DNA from: Dehalobacter sp. DCA | GTDB lineage: Bacteria; Bacillota; Desulfitobacteriia; Desulfitobacteriales; Syntrophobotulaceae | Assembly: GCF_000305775.1 (NCBI RefSeq) | Contig: NC_018866.1 | Coordinates: forward strand, 1,426,001-1,490,000 | Direction: 5' to 3' | Length of the DNA stretch: 64,000 nucleotides | Part shown: piece by piece, positions 1 through 9,450 of the stretch | Position numbering within the stretch: position 1 is the first letter of the stretch | Layout: each line of letters starts with the position of its first letter | The notes under the pieces: model-generated | Databases searched by the model: none | The model's input: the letters and a program-made list of their open reading frames with translations, nothing else | What the model was told of the DNA's origin: nothing | Position numbers and translations under genes: made by a program

Positions 1-541
<541 letters not shown>

Positions 542-633
542 TTATATTTTTCCTGGGAAGGCTTGTTTGCTGTTTCGCCAAAATGTCAACCAGAAGCTTA
601 CCAAATTATCGAATTTAGCGTTAGAATAACCCG

Positions 634-2907
634 TTAGATCTTTGACAATCGGGCATACTCAGCAATCAGTTTCTTAACTTCACCGCTGAAAACAACCGTG
701 ATCTCGGCACTGTTCCCTTCACCTTTTACGGACATTACAATGCCGTGGCCGAATTTGGGGTGCCCGACTTTGTCACCGACCAGAAAGCTCCCGGGATCGG
801 AGCTGACAACGGACGCTCCACTGTCCTTCCAGCTTTTACGTCCGGCAAAGGAATTGCTTGCAGTGGAAGCAGCATCACCACCGGCATATTTCCTGGTTTG
901 GGAAGAAAGACCGAATCCCCTGCCAAGAATTTCACGACGGGAAGCCTCCTCTGTCAGAAGCTCCTCGGGTATTTCTTTTAGGAATCGCGAAGGCACACTG
1001 CTCTGAATATGCCCATAGACCATCCTTTGTTCCGTCGTGCTCAGGAAAAGCTTTTCTCTAGCCCGGGTGATCGTAACATAGCACAGCCGTCGTTCTTCCT
1101 CGAGCAGAACCTGTTCCAAAAGGCTTCTGCTGCTCGGGAAGATCCCATCTTCCATTCCGACTGCAAATACAACTGGGAATTCCAATCCTTTGGCGCTGTG
1201 CATGGTCATCAACTTTACGGCGTCTTCCGCTTCATCAAAACTGTCAATTTCAGCGACCAGAGAAACCTGTTCGAGGAATCCTCCCAGAATAAGCATATTC
1301 TGGTCAGTCTCCAGATCAGGATCCTCAAGGTAGTCCTGAAGGTTGTTGTCGTACTCGGCTGTTACGGAAAGGAATTCATTAAGGTTTTCTATCCGGGATT
1401 CAGCCTCCACCGTATTTTCCGCTCGGAGAGAGGCCATGTATCCTGTATCCCTTATGATCTTCTCCGTCAACTCGGTCAGCGGCACACCCTTTTGAGCTTC
1501 TTGACGGAATCCAAGCATCAGTTCATGGAAATTCGTTAGTGTGCCAACGCCTTTGGTCTGGAGACCGGGAATATATGCCACTTCAGCCAGCGCATCCAGA
1601 ACCGGCATGCCCTGTTCCTCAGCGTACTCCAATATTTTATCCAGGCTGACTTTTCCAATACCTCTTTTGGGCACATTAATGACCCTGGCGAAGCTGACAC
1701 GGTCGGCAGGATTGTTCAGCAGCCGCAAATAGGCCAGGATATCCTTGATTTCGAGGCGTTCATAGAACTTAACCCCGGAATATATTTTGTAGGGTATGCT
1801 TTCCTTCATGAAGTGTTCTTCCAGCACCCGGGACTGGGCATTCGTGCGGTACAGGATCGCAAAATCGTTATACCGTCTGCCTTCTGTATCAGCCAGATCA
1901 CGGATTTTCCCAGTCACAAAGCGGGCTTCGTCATGCTCATCTGTCGCTTTAAAGAGAACAATTTCCTCTCCTTCCGTATTTTCTGTCCAGAGAGATTTCC
2001 CTTTGCGATTATAATTATTGCTGACGACTTCGTTGGCCGCCCGCAGAATCTTCTGCGTCGAACGGTAATTCTGTTCCAGCTTCAACACTTTGGCTTCCGG
2101 GTAGTCTCTTTCAAAATCCAGGATATTCTGGATATCTGCACCTCTCCAGCCGTAAACGGACTGGTCGTCGTCCCCGACGACGCAAAGGTTGCGATAGCGT
2201 GCAGCAAGCTGCTTGATCAGAATATACTGAGCATGATTGGTATCCTGATACTCATCGACGAGGATGTAACGGAATTTTTCCTGATAGTAGCTTAAGACAT
2301 CCGGGTCCTCCCTGAATATTCTCACTGTCAGCATGATGATATCATCGAAATCTAAGGCATTATTGCTATAGAGCTTTCTCTGGTACAGACGGTAGGCCGC
2401 GGCCGCTTTTTCGGTAAAGAAATCTCTGGCCTCCGCAGCAAAAGCATCCGGCCCTAAAAGCTTATTCTTGGCATCGCTGATCGTCGCTAAAACAGCCCGC
2501 GGCGCAAATTTTTTATCATCAAGATTCAGTTCCTTCAGACACTCTTTAAGCACCGTCAGCTGGTCCCCGGCATCGTAGATCACAAAGCTCCGGGAATATC
2601 CCGGCAGGGCATTGATTTCCCGCCTTAAGATCCGCACGCAGGTAGAATGAAAGGTCGCTACCCAGAGCCCCTCACCCTCACTGCCTACCAGCGCAAGAAC
2701 GCGGTCTCTCATCTCCTTGGCAGCCTTATTGGTAAACGTAATCGCCAGGATGTTCCAGGGATTAACGCCTTTGGCCACCAGATGCGCGATCCTGTAAGTT
2801 AATACTCTTGTCTTGCCTGAACCGGCCCCGGCTAAAATAAGAAGAGGACCGTCTCCACTTTCAACTGCTTCCCGTTGGACAGGGTTCAGGTCCTTAAGAT
2901 AATACAT
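634..2907 (-). CDS. pcrA: ATP-dependent DNA helicase PcrA/UvrD
   Basis: Superfamily 1A 3'-5' helicase for repair, rolling-circle replication and clearing of transcription complexes. Visible motifs in order: Q-motif (L-N-x-x-Q), Walker A G-A-G-S-G-K-T near residue 27, motif II D-E-Y-Q-D-T, motif III G-D-D-D-Q-S-V-Y-G-W-R-G-A, motif IV Q-N-Y-R-S, motif V T-M-H-S-A-K-G-L-E-F and motif VI Y-V-T-I-T-R-A. The C-terminal tail has G-D-K-V-x-H-P-K-F-G-x-G-x-V, the small domain that in PcrA contacts RNA polymerase. At 757 residues it is full length. The ATG at 2907 is preferred over an upstream GTG because AAAGGTGAT lies at correct distance. It follows the MazG-like gene after 151 bp and precedes ligA. 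Confidence 0.97.
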   Translation of the reverse strand: MYYLKDLNPVQREAVESGDGPLLILAGAGSGKTRVLTYRIAHLVAKGVNPWNILAITFTNKAAKEMRDRVLALVGSEGEGLWVATFHSTCVRILRREINALPGYSRSFVIYDAGDQLTVLKECLKELNLDDKKFAPRAVLATISDAKNKLLGPDAFAAEARDFFTEKAAAAYRLYQRKLYSNNALDFDDIIMLTVRIFREDPDVLSYYQEKFRYILVDEYQDTNHAQYILIKQLAARYRNLCVVGDDDQSVYGWRGADIQNILDFERDYPEAKVLKLEQNYRSTQKILRAANEVVSNNYNRKGKSLWTENTEGEEIVLFKATDEHDEARFVTGKIRDLADTEGRRYNDFAILYRTNAQSRVLEEHFMKESIPYKIYSGVKFYERLEIKDILAYLRLLNNPADRVSFARVINVPKRGIGKVSLDKILEYAEEQGMPVLDALAEVAYIPGLQTKGVGTLTNFHELMLGFRQEAQKGVPLTELTEKIIRDTGYMASLRAENTVEAESRIENLNEFLSVTAEYDNNLQDYLEDPDLETDQNMLILGGFLEQVSLVAEIDSFDEAEDAVKLMTMHSAKGLEFPVVFAVGMEDGIFPSSRSLLEQVLLEEERRLCYVTITRAREKLFLSTTEQRMVYGHIQSSVPSRFLKEIPEELLTEEASRREILGRGFGLSSQTRKYAGGDAASTASNSFAGRKSWKDSGASVVSSDPGSFLVGDKVGHPKFGHGIVMSVKGEGNSAEITVVFSGEVKKLIAEYARLSKI

Positions 2908-3058
2908 TGATAAGATCACCTTTCTGTCATTTCCAAATTAAAATCTTCAAAATATAAACGTTTATGGCCAACACAAAAATATTATCCTTATTTTACCACA
3001 TAAGAAGCAAAAAGGGAACAGGTGTTCGAGAAAAAATAATTAGATTAATTATAAGAGA

Positions 3059-3376
3059 TTAATCGCAATATCCTTTATTTTTCAGTTTGCTGAGATGCGA
3101 TGTCAGAACCTCATTGAGATCAATCCCGTAATGCTCTTCCAGAACGAACATCATGGTGACCGCAGTCTGAGCAACATCCATCAGCTCCTTGGCGACCATC
3201 TGCATCGCTTCTGCCTCTTCTACCCGCAGCGCCTCTCCGTTTAAGCCACGGAACTTGCCGATCGCCTGAGCAAGTTCTCCAGATTCTTCCATGATCTTTA
3301 ACGCAGTACTTTCGAGGGAAGGGTTCAGCCTGTTCAAACGCGGCAATGTGATGGTCTTCATTACTTTTTCGTTCAT
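3059..3376 (-). CDS. MazG-like nucleotide pyrophosphohydrolase family protein
   Basis: A 105-residue all-helical protein. It has E-E-S-G-E-L-A-Q-A-I-G-K and, downstream, E-L-M-D-V-A-Q-T, which match the E-x-x-E...E-x-x-D metal-binding pattern of the MazG/all-alpha NTP-PPase superfamily. Members hydrolyse (d)NTPs to monophosphates for housecleaning; the substrate here is not readable. Its start overlaps the stop of the upstream zinc-ribbon gene (ATGA), so the two are translationally coupled, and both trail the his operon. The ribosome binding site is GGGAG. The HisE domain of the nearby HisIE belongs to the same fold superfamily, but this is a separate short protein with no cyclohydrolase part. 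Confidence 0.75.
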   Translation of the reverse strand: MNEKVMKTITLPRLNRLNPSLESTALKIMEESGELAQAIGKFRGLNGEALRVEEAEAMQMVAKELMDVAQTAVTMMFVLEEHYGIDLNEVLTSHLSKLKNKGYCD

Positions 3377-3558
3377 GCTTTTTCTCCCTTAACAGGCATT
3401 ACGACATCTTCACTTTGAACAAATGTATTGCAGGCTGTGCAAGAATAGCTGATGGTTTTGATTTTCACTGTACGGTCCCCGTTCTTTTCTTCTCTCACTG
3501 TTTCAGTCAATGCCATTGGCTGCAAGAATTGACATCTCGGACAATATTGATGATCCAT
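3373..3558 (-). CDS. small zinc-ribbon protein of unknown function
   Basis: A 61-residue protein with two C-x-x-C knuckles, C-P-R-C at residues 6-9 and C-T-A-C near residues 40-43, separated by a charged beta-rich stretch. This is a typical single zinc ribbon. I do not recognise a named family. It sits between hisIE (63 bp upstream) and the MazG-like gene, whose start overlaps its stop, so it is probably the penultimate gene of the his transcript. A role in nucleic-acid or protein binding would be a guess. Confidence 0.6.
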   Translation of the reverse strand: MDHQYCPRCQFLQPMALTETVREEKNGDRTVKIKTISYSCTACNTFVQSEDVVMPVKGEKA

Positions 3559-3621
3559 TTAACTCATCCCCCATCAACAGGATAATACCCAGTATTCTAA
3601 GCATCCTTGTGAAATATAAAT

Positions 3622-4302
3622 TTATTTTCTTCTTGAATTGAGCTCTTCGGCAATCTCAGATAGAGGTACGTTTCTGTCTTCCAGCATGACAAGCAGGTGG
3701 TACAACAGATCGGAAGCTTCATAACGGATCTCACTCAACGAATCGTTTTTGGCGGCAATGATAACTTCCGCGCACTCCTCCCCGACTTTTTTTAGGATCT
3801 TGTCGATCCCTTTGGTAAAGAGATAGGTTGTATAGGCACCTTCCGGCCTCTCGATATTTCTCTGCTTGATAACTTCGGCGAGCATTTCCAAAGTCCTGCC
3901 CAAAGAGACAGGAGGTTTGGTACCCGGTTCGCCGCAGCACGTTTCAGAGCCTGGCAGATAGTGAAAACAGGAGTAATAGTTTTCATGACAGGCCATTCCA
4001 CTTTGTTTCACCTTCAGAAGAATCGTATCCCGGTCACAGTCAAACCGGATATCAATCACTTCCTGGTAATGACCTGATGTCTCCCCCTTGACCCAGAGCT
4101 GATTTCTGCTGCGGCTGAAATAACACGCTTTGCCTTCAGTCAGGGTTTTTTTCAGCGCTTCCTGATTCATGTAGGCGAGCATCAGTACTTCACCGCTTTC
4201 AGCATCCTGGGCAATGGCCGGAACAAGACCTTTTTCATCCCACTTCACAGCCTGTACGGCTTTGGAAATATCGATGCTCCCTGACTCAAATCTACTGTTC
4301 AT
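3622..4302 (-). CDS. hisIE: HisIE, phosphoribosyl-AMP cyclohydrolase / phosphoribosyl-ATP pyrophosphatase
   Basis: Bifunctional enzyme for steps 2 and 3 of histidine synthesis. The N-terminal cyclohydrolase (about residues 15-130) shows A-Y-M-N-x-E-A, S-R-S-R-x-x-x-W-x-K-G-x-x-S-G, the D-C-D-R-D segment and the zinc-ligand cysteines in G-M-A-C-H-x-x-x-x-S-C-F. The C-terminal pyrophosphatase (about 137-226) has the [12 protein letters not shown] metal site. At 226 residues it is the normal size of a fused HisIE. It is the last biosynthetic gene of the his operon, after hisF with a 114-bp gap. Confidence 0.96.
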   Translation of the reverse strand: MNSRFESGSIDISKAVQAVKWDEKGLVPAIAQDAESGEVLMLAYMNQEALKKTLTEGKACYFSRSRNQLWVKGETSGHYQEVIDIRFDCDRDTILLKVKQSGMACHENYYSCFHYLPGSETCCGEPGTKPPVSLGRTLEMLAEVIKQRNIERPEGAYTTYLFTKGIDKILKKVGEECAEVIIAAKNDSLSEIRYEASDLLYHLLVMLEDRNVPLSEIAEELNSRRK

Positions 4303-4416
4303 CTCGGTTGACTCCTAACTTTTCTTAATCATTATTTTCCGGGGATCTAATTACTAAGATATTTTTTCAATATCCAAATTTGCTTATCTTTTCTGTGATT
4401 ATCAATTTCTTTAAGA

Positions 4417-5175
4417 TTATCTTCGAACGGGTATGCCTTTTCCTGCCAGATAATCTTTCGTCTCTTTAATGCTGTATTCCCTGTAATGGAAAATGGACGC
4501 AGCAAGTACAGCGTCTGCTTCTCCCTCTGTCAGACCTTCAGCCATATGTTCGAGTGTTCCGACCCCGCCGCTCGCAATTAACGGAATAGATACCGCTCTA
4601 CCAACGGTCCGGTTCAGTTCGTTGTCATAGCCCTCTTTGGTTCCGTCACGGTCCATCGAAGTCAGCAGGATTTCACCCGCCCCAAGTTCTTCAACTTTCC
4701 TGGCCCATTCCAGAACATCGATCCCGGTCGGTTTGCGGCCTCCGTGCGTGTATACTTCCCAACGGCCCTCTCCGACTTTGCGGGCATCGATTGCGACAAC
4801 AATGCACTGGCTGCCGAAGGCGAGAGCCCCTTGTTCGATTAACTCCGGATTTTGAACTGCAGCCGTATTTAAGGAGATTTTATCTGCTCCAGCCCGCAGC
4901 ATTCTTCGGATATCCTCAATGGTTCTTAAGCCCCCGCCAATGGTAAACGGAATAAACACTTTCTCAGCAGTTCTTCGGACGACATCGACCATCGTTTCCC
5001 GTCCTTCGGCAGAAGCCGAAATATCCAGGAAGACAAGCTCATCGGCACCTTCGCAGTCATACAGCGAGGCAAGTTCCACAGGGTCTCCCGCATCCCGCAG
5101 ATGAATAAAATTAGTCCCTTTAACTACCCGGCCGTCATGAACATCGAGGCAGGGTATGATTCGTTTGGCAAGCAT
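4417..5175 (-). CDS. hisF: HisF, imidazole glycerol phosphate synthase cyclase subunit
   Basis: A (beta/alpha)8 barrel of 252 residues that with HisH converts PRFAR and ammonia to imidazole glycerol phosphate and AICAR. The N-terminus I-I-P-C-L-D-V carries the catalytic aspartate (D11), and V-A-I-D-A carries the second (about D130). The two phosphate-binding half-barrel signatures T-I-G-G-G-L-R and S-G-G-V-G are both visible, as is S-M-D-R-D-G-T. The ribosome binding site is AGGAG. The operon order hisH-hisA-hisF-hisIE is conserved. Confidence 0.97.
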   Translation of the reverse strand: MLAKRIIPCLDVHDGRVVKGTNFIHLRDAGDPVELASLYDCEGADELVFLDISASAEGRETMVDVVRRTAEKVFIPFTIGGGLRTIEDIRRMLRAGADKISLNTAAVQNPELIEQGALAFGSQCIVVAIDARKVGEGRWEVYTHGGRKPTGIDVLEWARKVEELGAGEILLTSMDRDGTKEGYDNELNRTVGRAVSIPLIASGGVGTLEHMAEGLTEGEADAVLAASIFHYREYSIKETKDYLAGKGIPVRR

Positions 5176-5270
5176 TCAATTTGCTCCTTTTGCTTGGGTT
5201 AGTTACCGTAATGGATAGCCTGGTGACGTAATCAGCAGGTGTATAAGTATTGTAAATTAGAAATTATATT

Positions 5271-5999
5271 CTAGCAGATAACCTGCAGGGCCTCTTCCAG
5301 GGTGAAAGCGTCGGAATAGATCGCTTTGCCGACGATCGCGCCTTCAATCGTTATTCCACGGTCAGCCTCCGCTTTCAGTTTCTTCAGGTCATCCAGTGCG
5401 GAAATGCCACCGGAAGCAATCACTTGCAGGCCGGTTGTCTCAGCCATACTGACGGTGCTGGCAATATTCGGGCCGCCAAGCATCCCGTCCCGGGAGATGT
5501 CGGTGAAGACGATCCGGGACACGCCGACTTGCTTCATCGCTTTGCCGAGATCCTCCGCTTTGAGATCGGTGCTTTCCGCCCATCCCTGAACCGCCACCAT
5601 ACCGTCTTTGGCATCGATGCCGACAATAACCTGATCGCCATACCTACGGACAGCCTCCATCACAAGCTCCGGGTGCCTTACCGCGGCCGTCCCGAGTATG
5701 ATCCGGGCTACGCCTAATTCCAGCAGTTCTTCGATTCTGTCCAGTGTCCGGATACCGCCGCCCACCTGAATTTTTAATGAAACATTCTTGACAATATCCC
5801 GAATGGCTTCATCGTTCACGGGTTTTCCGGAGAAAGCCCCGTTCAGGTCGACGATATGCAGAACCTTTGATCCCTTAGCCATAAAATCAGCCGCCACCCC
5901 GGCAGGATTGTCGGAGTATACGGTTGCATCCTCCATTCTGCCCTGCAGGAGACGGACAACTTTGCCATCTTTTAAATCAATTGCCGGATAGATGATCAT
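5271..5999 (-). CDS. hisA: HisA, ProFAR isomerase
   Basis: Performs the Amadori isomerisation of ProFAR to PRFAR. It is a beta/alpha barrel homologous to HisF, with catalytic aspartates in Y-P-A-I-D-L-K (D8) and V-G-I-D-A-K-D, and half-barrel phosphate sites V-G-G-G-I-R and A-S-G-G-I. The start at 5999 is chosen because its ATG overlaps the hisH stop (ATGA), giving 242 residues, the family norm; the in-frame upstream extension is inside hisH. The 95-bp gap to hisF is unusually long for this operon and contains a 14-base match to the outer arm of the interspersed repeat (5207-5220). Confidence 0.96.
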   Translation of the reverse strand: MIIYPAIDLKDGKVVRLLQGRMEDATVYSDNPAGVAADFMAKGSKVLHIVDLNGAFSGKPVNDEAIRDIVKNVSLKIQVGGGIRTLDRIEELLELGVARIILGTAAVRHPELVMEAVRRYGDQVIVGIDAKDGMVAVQGWAESTDLKAEDLGKAMKQVGVSRIVFTDISRDGMLGGPNIASTVSMAETTGLQVIASGGISALDDLKKLKAEADRGITIEGAIVGKAIYSDAFTLEEALQVIC

Positions 6000-6607
6000 T
6001 GATTTTTCACCCATTTCCCAAAATTATCGAGCATGATCAGACCCCAGGGGCTGGACTTCTCTGGGTGGAACTGCGCACCCCAGACATTGTCTTTGCCGAC
6101 CAGCGCAGGGAACTCCAGTCCATACTCGCTGGTTCCGGCAATACAGTCCCGATCGGCTGGCTGAGCGAAATAAGAGTGGACAAAATAAAAATAAGAATGG
6201 TTCGGAATATCCTCACAGAGCCTGTTCGGTCTGACAACATTCAGCGTATTCCAGCCCATATGCGGAATCTTTAGACCCGGCGGAAATTTGACCACCCGGC
6301 CTTTCAGAAAACCAAGACCGGCATGTTCTCCATGTTCCTCGCCAATCTCAAAAAGCAGCTGCATACCGAGGCAGATGCCCAGAAAAGGTTTGCCGCTTTG
6401 TACATACTGTTTTAAAGGGTCAAGCCAACCGCCTTTGGCCAGCGCATCCATAGCGTCAGCAAAAGCGCCGACGCCGGGCAGAATAACTCCGTCCATACCG
6501 GTCAGCCTCTCCGGAGACTCCATGATCTCCGCTGAAAACCCAAGTTTTTCAAACGCCTTTTCTACACTGCGCAGATTTCCGCGTCCATAGTCTACTATGC
6601 CTATCAT
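5996..6607 (-). CDS. hisH: HisH, imidazole glycerol phosphate synthase glutaminase subunit
   Basis: A class I glutamine amidotransferase of 203 residues that feeds ammonia to HisF. The nucleophile elbow G-I-C-L-G-M-Q places the cysteine at residue 79, and the His/Glu partners lie in F-H-P-E-K-S near the C-terminus. The oxyanion strand P-G-V-G is present. It overlaps hisA by four bases, indicating translational coupling, and follows hisB after 71 bp. Confidence 0.96.
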   Translation of the reverse strand: MIGIVDYGRGNLRSVEKAFEKLGFSAEIMESPERLTGMDGVILPGVGAFADAMDALAKGGWLDPLKQYVQSGKPFLGICLGMQLLFEIGEEHGEHAGLGFLKGRVVKFPPGLKIPHMGWNTLNVVRPNRLCEDIPNHSYFYFVHSYFAQPADRDCIAGTSEYGLEFPALVGKDNVWGAQFHPEKSSPWGLIMLDNFGKWVKNQ

Positions 6608-6678
6608 TCTAATGATGTCCTCCAGTAATTACATGCTGTTTTGCCAGCTAGTACCTTGTCAACCTTAAAAGCTCTATT

Positions 6679-7263
6679 CTATAAGCTTCCCTTGGTGGAG
6701 GGCACGCCGTCAACACGGCTGTTTTTTCTCACAGCAAGTCCGAGGGTCCTGCCCACGGCCTTGAATACAGCCTCGAGAATGTGGTGCCTGTTTTTTCCGT
6801 CCAGCAGGCATATATGCAGCGTAATGCCGGCATTCGTCGCCAAGGCCCGGAAAAATTCTTCCGCCATTTCTACGGGGAAATCACCAACCATCCCTTCCGG
6901 GCAATCCACTTTCCAGACCAGGAATCCGCGATTGGAGATATCCGCGGCAACCTGAACCAGGGCTTCATCCATCGGAAACAGGCAGTCCCCGACCCTCTCA
7001 ATTCCAGACTTGTCTCCAAGCGCTTCTTTCAACGCCTGTCCAAGGACAATCCCGCAATCTTCCACCAAGTGGTGCTGGTCAACTTTCAAGTCCCCTCCGG
7101 CTTCGATCTCCAGATCAAAATGGGCGAACCGGCAGAAAGCATCAAGCATGTGATCAAAGAAACCGATTCCTGTATCTACGCTTACTCTACCGCTGCCGTC
7201 AAGCGCCAGCGCCAGAGTAATTTCCGTCTCCAGGGTTGTTCTTTTCAGATTCGCACTCCTCAT
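6679..7263 (-). CDS. hisB: HisB, imidazoleglycerol-phosphate dehydratase
   Basis: A monofunctional 194-residue dehydratase; the histidinol-phosphatase domain fused in enterobacteria is absent. Manganese-binding histidine motifs are visible: F-D-H-M-L near residue 36, D-x-H-H-x-x-E-D near 63, and H-H-I-x-E-x-x-F-K-A near 160. The Shine-Dalgarno sequence AAGGGGG is well placed. No histidinol-phosphatase gene is seen in the window, so that step must be encoded elsewhere. Confidence 0.96.
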   Translation of the reverse strand: MRSANLKRTTLETEITLALALDGSGRVSVDTGIGFFDHMLDAFCRFAHFDLEIEAGGDLKVDQHHLVEDCGIVLGQALKEALGDKSGIERVGDCLFPMDEALVQVAADISNRGFLVWKVDCPEGMVGDFPVEMAEEFFRALATNAGITLHICLLDGKNRHHILEAVFKAVGRTLGLAVRKNSRVDGVPSTKGSL

Positions 7264-7333
7264 TCTATAGGCCCCCTTATTAACCTTGTCTTTATATTAT
7301 ACATGAAGATACTATTCTTCCGCCATCACGATT

Positions 7334-8620
7334 TCAAAGCGGCTTCTGTCTGGCCTCTATCGCCCTAGCATGCGCCTCCAGCCCCTCTTTGCGGGCCAGG
7401 TATGCAATCTGAGCGGCATCTCTTTGCAAGGCTTTTTCAGAATAATTGATTACACTCATTCTTTTGACAAAGGTGTCGACGCCTAGGACAGAGTAAAAAC
7501 GGGCGGTCCCTCCGGTCGGCAGGACATGATTCGGTCCCGCAAAATAGTCGCCAACCGGTTCCGGCGTATATCTTCCCAGAAATACCGCTCCGGCATTTTT
7601 TACTTTGCCCAGCCAGGCAAACGGATCCTGCACAACAAGCTCAAAGTGTTCAGGGGCAATGCGGTTCACAAGGTTGATCCCTTCTTCAAGATTTTCAACC
7701 AGGATTGCAGCCCCGTAAGTATCCCAGGAAGCCCTGGCAATTCCAGCTCGCGGTAACGCTTCAAGCTGGCGCTCCACCTCAATCACAGTCTTTTCCAGCA
7801 AATCGGAACATGATGAAATGAGAATTGCTGAAGCAAGCCTGTCATGCTCGGCCTGCGAAAGCAGGTCTGCCGCCAGCTCCTCCGGGACAGCATTTTCATC
7901 CGCAAGTATCAAGATCTCACTTGGTCCGGCCAGCATATCAATGTCCACGGTTCCATAGACCATTTTCTTAGCAAGGGTCACAAAGATATTGCCCGGCCCT
8001 GTAATCTTATCCACCTGTGCAATCGTCGCTGTGCCAAAAGCAAGGGCGGCGACCGCCTGGGCGCCTCCAACCTTATAGATCTCTTTGACACCACACTCTG
8101 CGGCAGCGACCAGCACCTCCGGCAAAAGGCTTCCATCTTTCAGGGGCGGAGAAACCATGACGATCTCCTCGACTCCGGCTACAGCTGCCGGAAGCGCATT
8201 CATCAGAACAGAAGATGGATAAGCCGCTGTTCCTCCCGGAACATAGATCCCAACCCGCTGCAGAGGACGAATGATCTGACCGAGGATACTGCCGTCTTCA
8301 GCAGTATCAAACCAGGAAACCCTTTTTTGCTTTTCGTGGTAGGTCTTGACGTTATTGATCGCCTGGCTGATTGCTTCCAAGTACTCATCATCTACTTTTC
8401 GGTAAGCTTCCCAGATCTCCTGGTCGGTGACCCGCAGTCCCGAGGCCTTCAGATCAACCCCATCAAACGCGGCAGTCAGTTCATAAATGGCTTCATCGCC
8501 CTGTTCACGCACCTTTTGCAGGATTCCTGCCACTTTTTCTTCCAGGTCACGGTCATCGCCGTAGGATTTATTAATAAGCTTCTTCAGGTCAATATCCTGA
8601 ATTTTTTGCACAGTCTTCAT
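7334..8620 (-). CDS. hisD: HisD, histidinol dehydrogenase
   Basis: A zinc enzyme of 428 residues that oxidises L-histidinol to L-histidine with two NAD+. Family signatures include Y-V-P-G-G-T-A-A-Y-P-S-S, the G-P-G-N-I-F-V segment, the A-G-P-S-E dinucleotide-binding loop, S-Q-A-E-H-D (zinc ligands) and A-P-E-H-F-E-L with the catalytic Glu-His. The start at 8620 has AGGAGG eight bases upstream; the in-frame extension to 8641 has none. hisG lies 23 bp upstream. Confidence 0.97.
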   Translation of the reverse strand: MKTVQKIQDIDLKKLINKSYGDDRDLEEKVAGILQKVREQGDEAIYELTAAFDGVDLKASGLRVTDQEIWEAYRKVDDEYLEAISQAINNVKTYHEKQKRVSWFDTAEDGSILGQIIRPLQRVGIYVPGGTAAYPSSVLMNALPAAVAGVEEIVMVSPPLKDGSLLPEVLVAAAECGVKEIYKVGGAQAVAALAFGTATIAQVDKITGPGNIFVTLAKKMVYGTVDIDMLAGPSEILILADENAVPEELAADLLSQAEHDRLASAILISSCSDLLEKTVIEVERQLEALPRAGIARASWDTYGAAILVENLEEGINLVNRIAPEHFELVVQDPFAWLGKVKNAGAVFLGRYTPEPVGDYFAGPNHVLPTGGTARFYSVLGVDTFVKRMSVINYSEKALQRDAAQIAYLARKEGLEAHARAIEARQKPL

Positions 8621-8643
8621 CGTTTTAACCTCCTTTGGCAATG

Positions 8644-9315
8644 TCAGTCGTACTGCTGGACAAGGACTCTCATTTTCTCTGCAAGTCCCTGGATGCGTTC
8701 GTATTTTACCCGATAGGAAACACGGTTGGCAATCATTCTGCTTGTAGCTTCAAGGATCTGGGCGACCTCGGCCAGATTATTCTCCTTTAAGGTCTTACCG
8801 GTTGAGACAATATCCACAATCATTTCAGCCAGACCTACCCGGGGAGCAAGTTCAATATTGCCATGCAGCTTGATCGGTGTGACCTGCATACCATGCTCAT
8901 TGAAAAACAGCTGGGCGACTCTCGGAAACTTGGTTGCCGCTCTCTTATGATTCAGCACGCTCAGGTCATACAGCCCATCCGGCAGCTTCTGCGGCAGGCT
9001 CTCCTCCGGCATCGCCACGACAAAGCGGCAGTACCCGAATTTTAAGTCGACCAGCTCGGCGACATCTTTGTTTTGTTCGATTACAGTATCCTTGCCGACA
9101 AAACCGATATCCGCAGCTCCCTGTTCCACATAGGTCGGGATATCCGTCGGGCGGCAAATGATGATCCTCGCCTCTGATCCGGGAAGATCAAACAACAGTT
9201 TACGGGAATCGTTTTCTACCGATCTGCAGTCCAGCCCCGCTTCAGTCAGAAGCGCCACTGAATCTGTCAGTAATTTTCCTTTTGGCAGCGCTATGGTTAA
9301 ATAATTTTTCGGCAC
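8644..9315 (-). CDS. hisG: HisG, ATP phosphoribosyltransferase catalytic subunit (short form)
   Basis: First committed step of histidine synthesis. At about 223 residues it is the short HisG, lacking the C-terminal ACT-like regulatory domain and therefore needing HisZ, which lies directly upstream. Visible signatures are A-L-P-K-G-K-L near the N-terminus, D-I-G-F-V-G-K-D, and the PRPP loop V-D-I-V-S-T-G-K-T. Two starts are possible: a GTG at 9315 with AAGGGG upstream (preferred; gives [10 protein letters not shown]) or an ATG at 9342 without a clear ribosome binding site. Confidence 0.95.
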   Translation of the reverse strand: MPKNYLTIALPKGKLLTDSVALLTEAGLDCRSVENDSRKLLFDLPGSEARIIICRPTDIPTYVEQGAADIGFVGKDTVIEQNKDVAELVDLKFGYCRFVVAMPEESLPQKLPDGLYDLSVLNHKRAATKFPRVAQLFFNEHGMQVTPIKLHGNIELAPRVGLAEMIVDIVSTGKTLKENNLAEVAQILEATSRMIANRVSYRVKYERIQGLAEKMRVLVQQYD

Positions 9316-9450
9316 AATGCAAAGCCCCTTCCAAAAATTCATGATTAGACCAATGGTCTTAATTAATTGCTAACAATGTTAAATGAAAATCATTAAGTGA
9401 AAATCGTGTATAAGTTAGAAACTATTCAGCCTGCCCATTAGGCAGGACAT

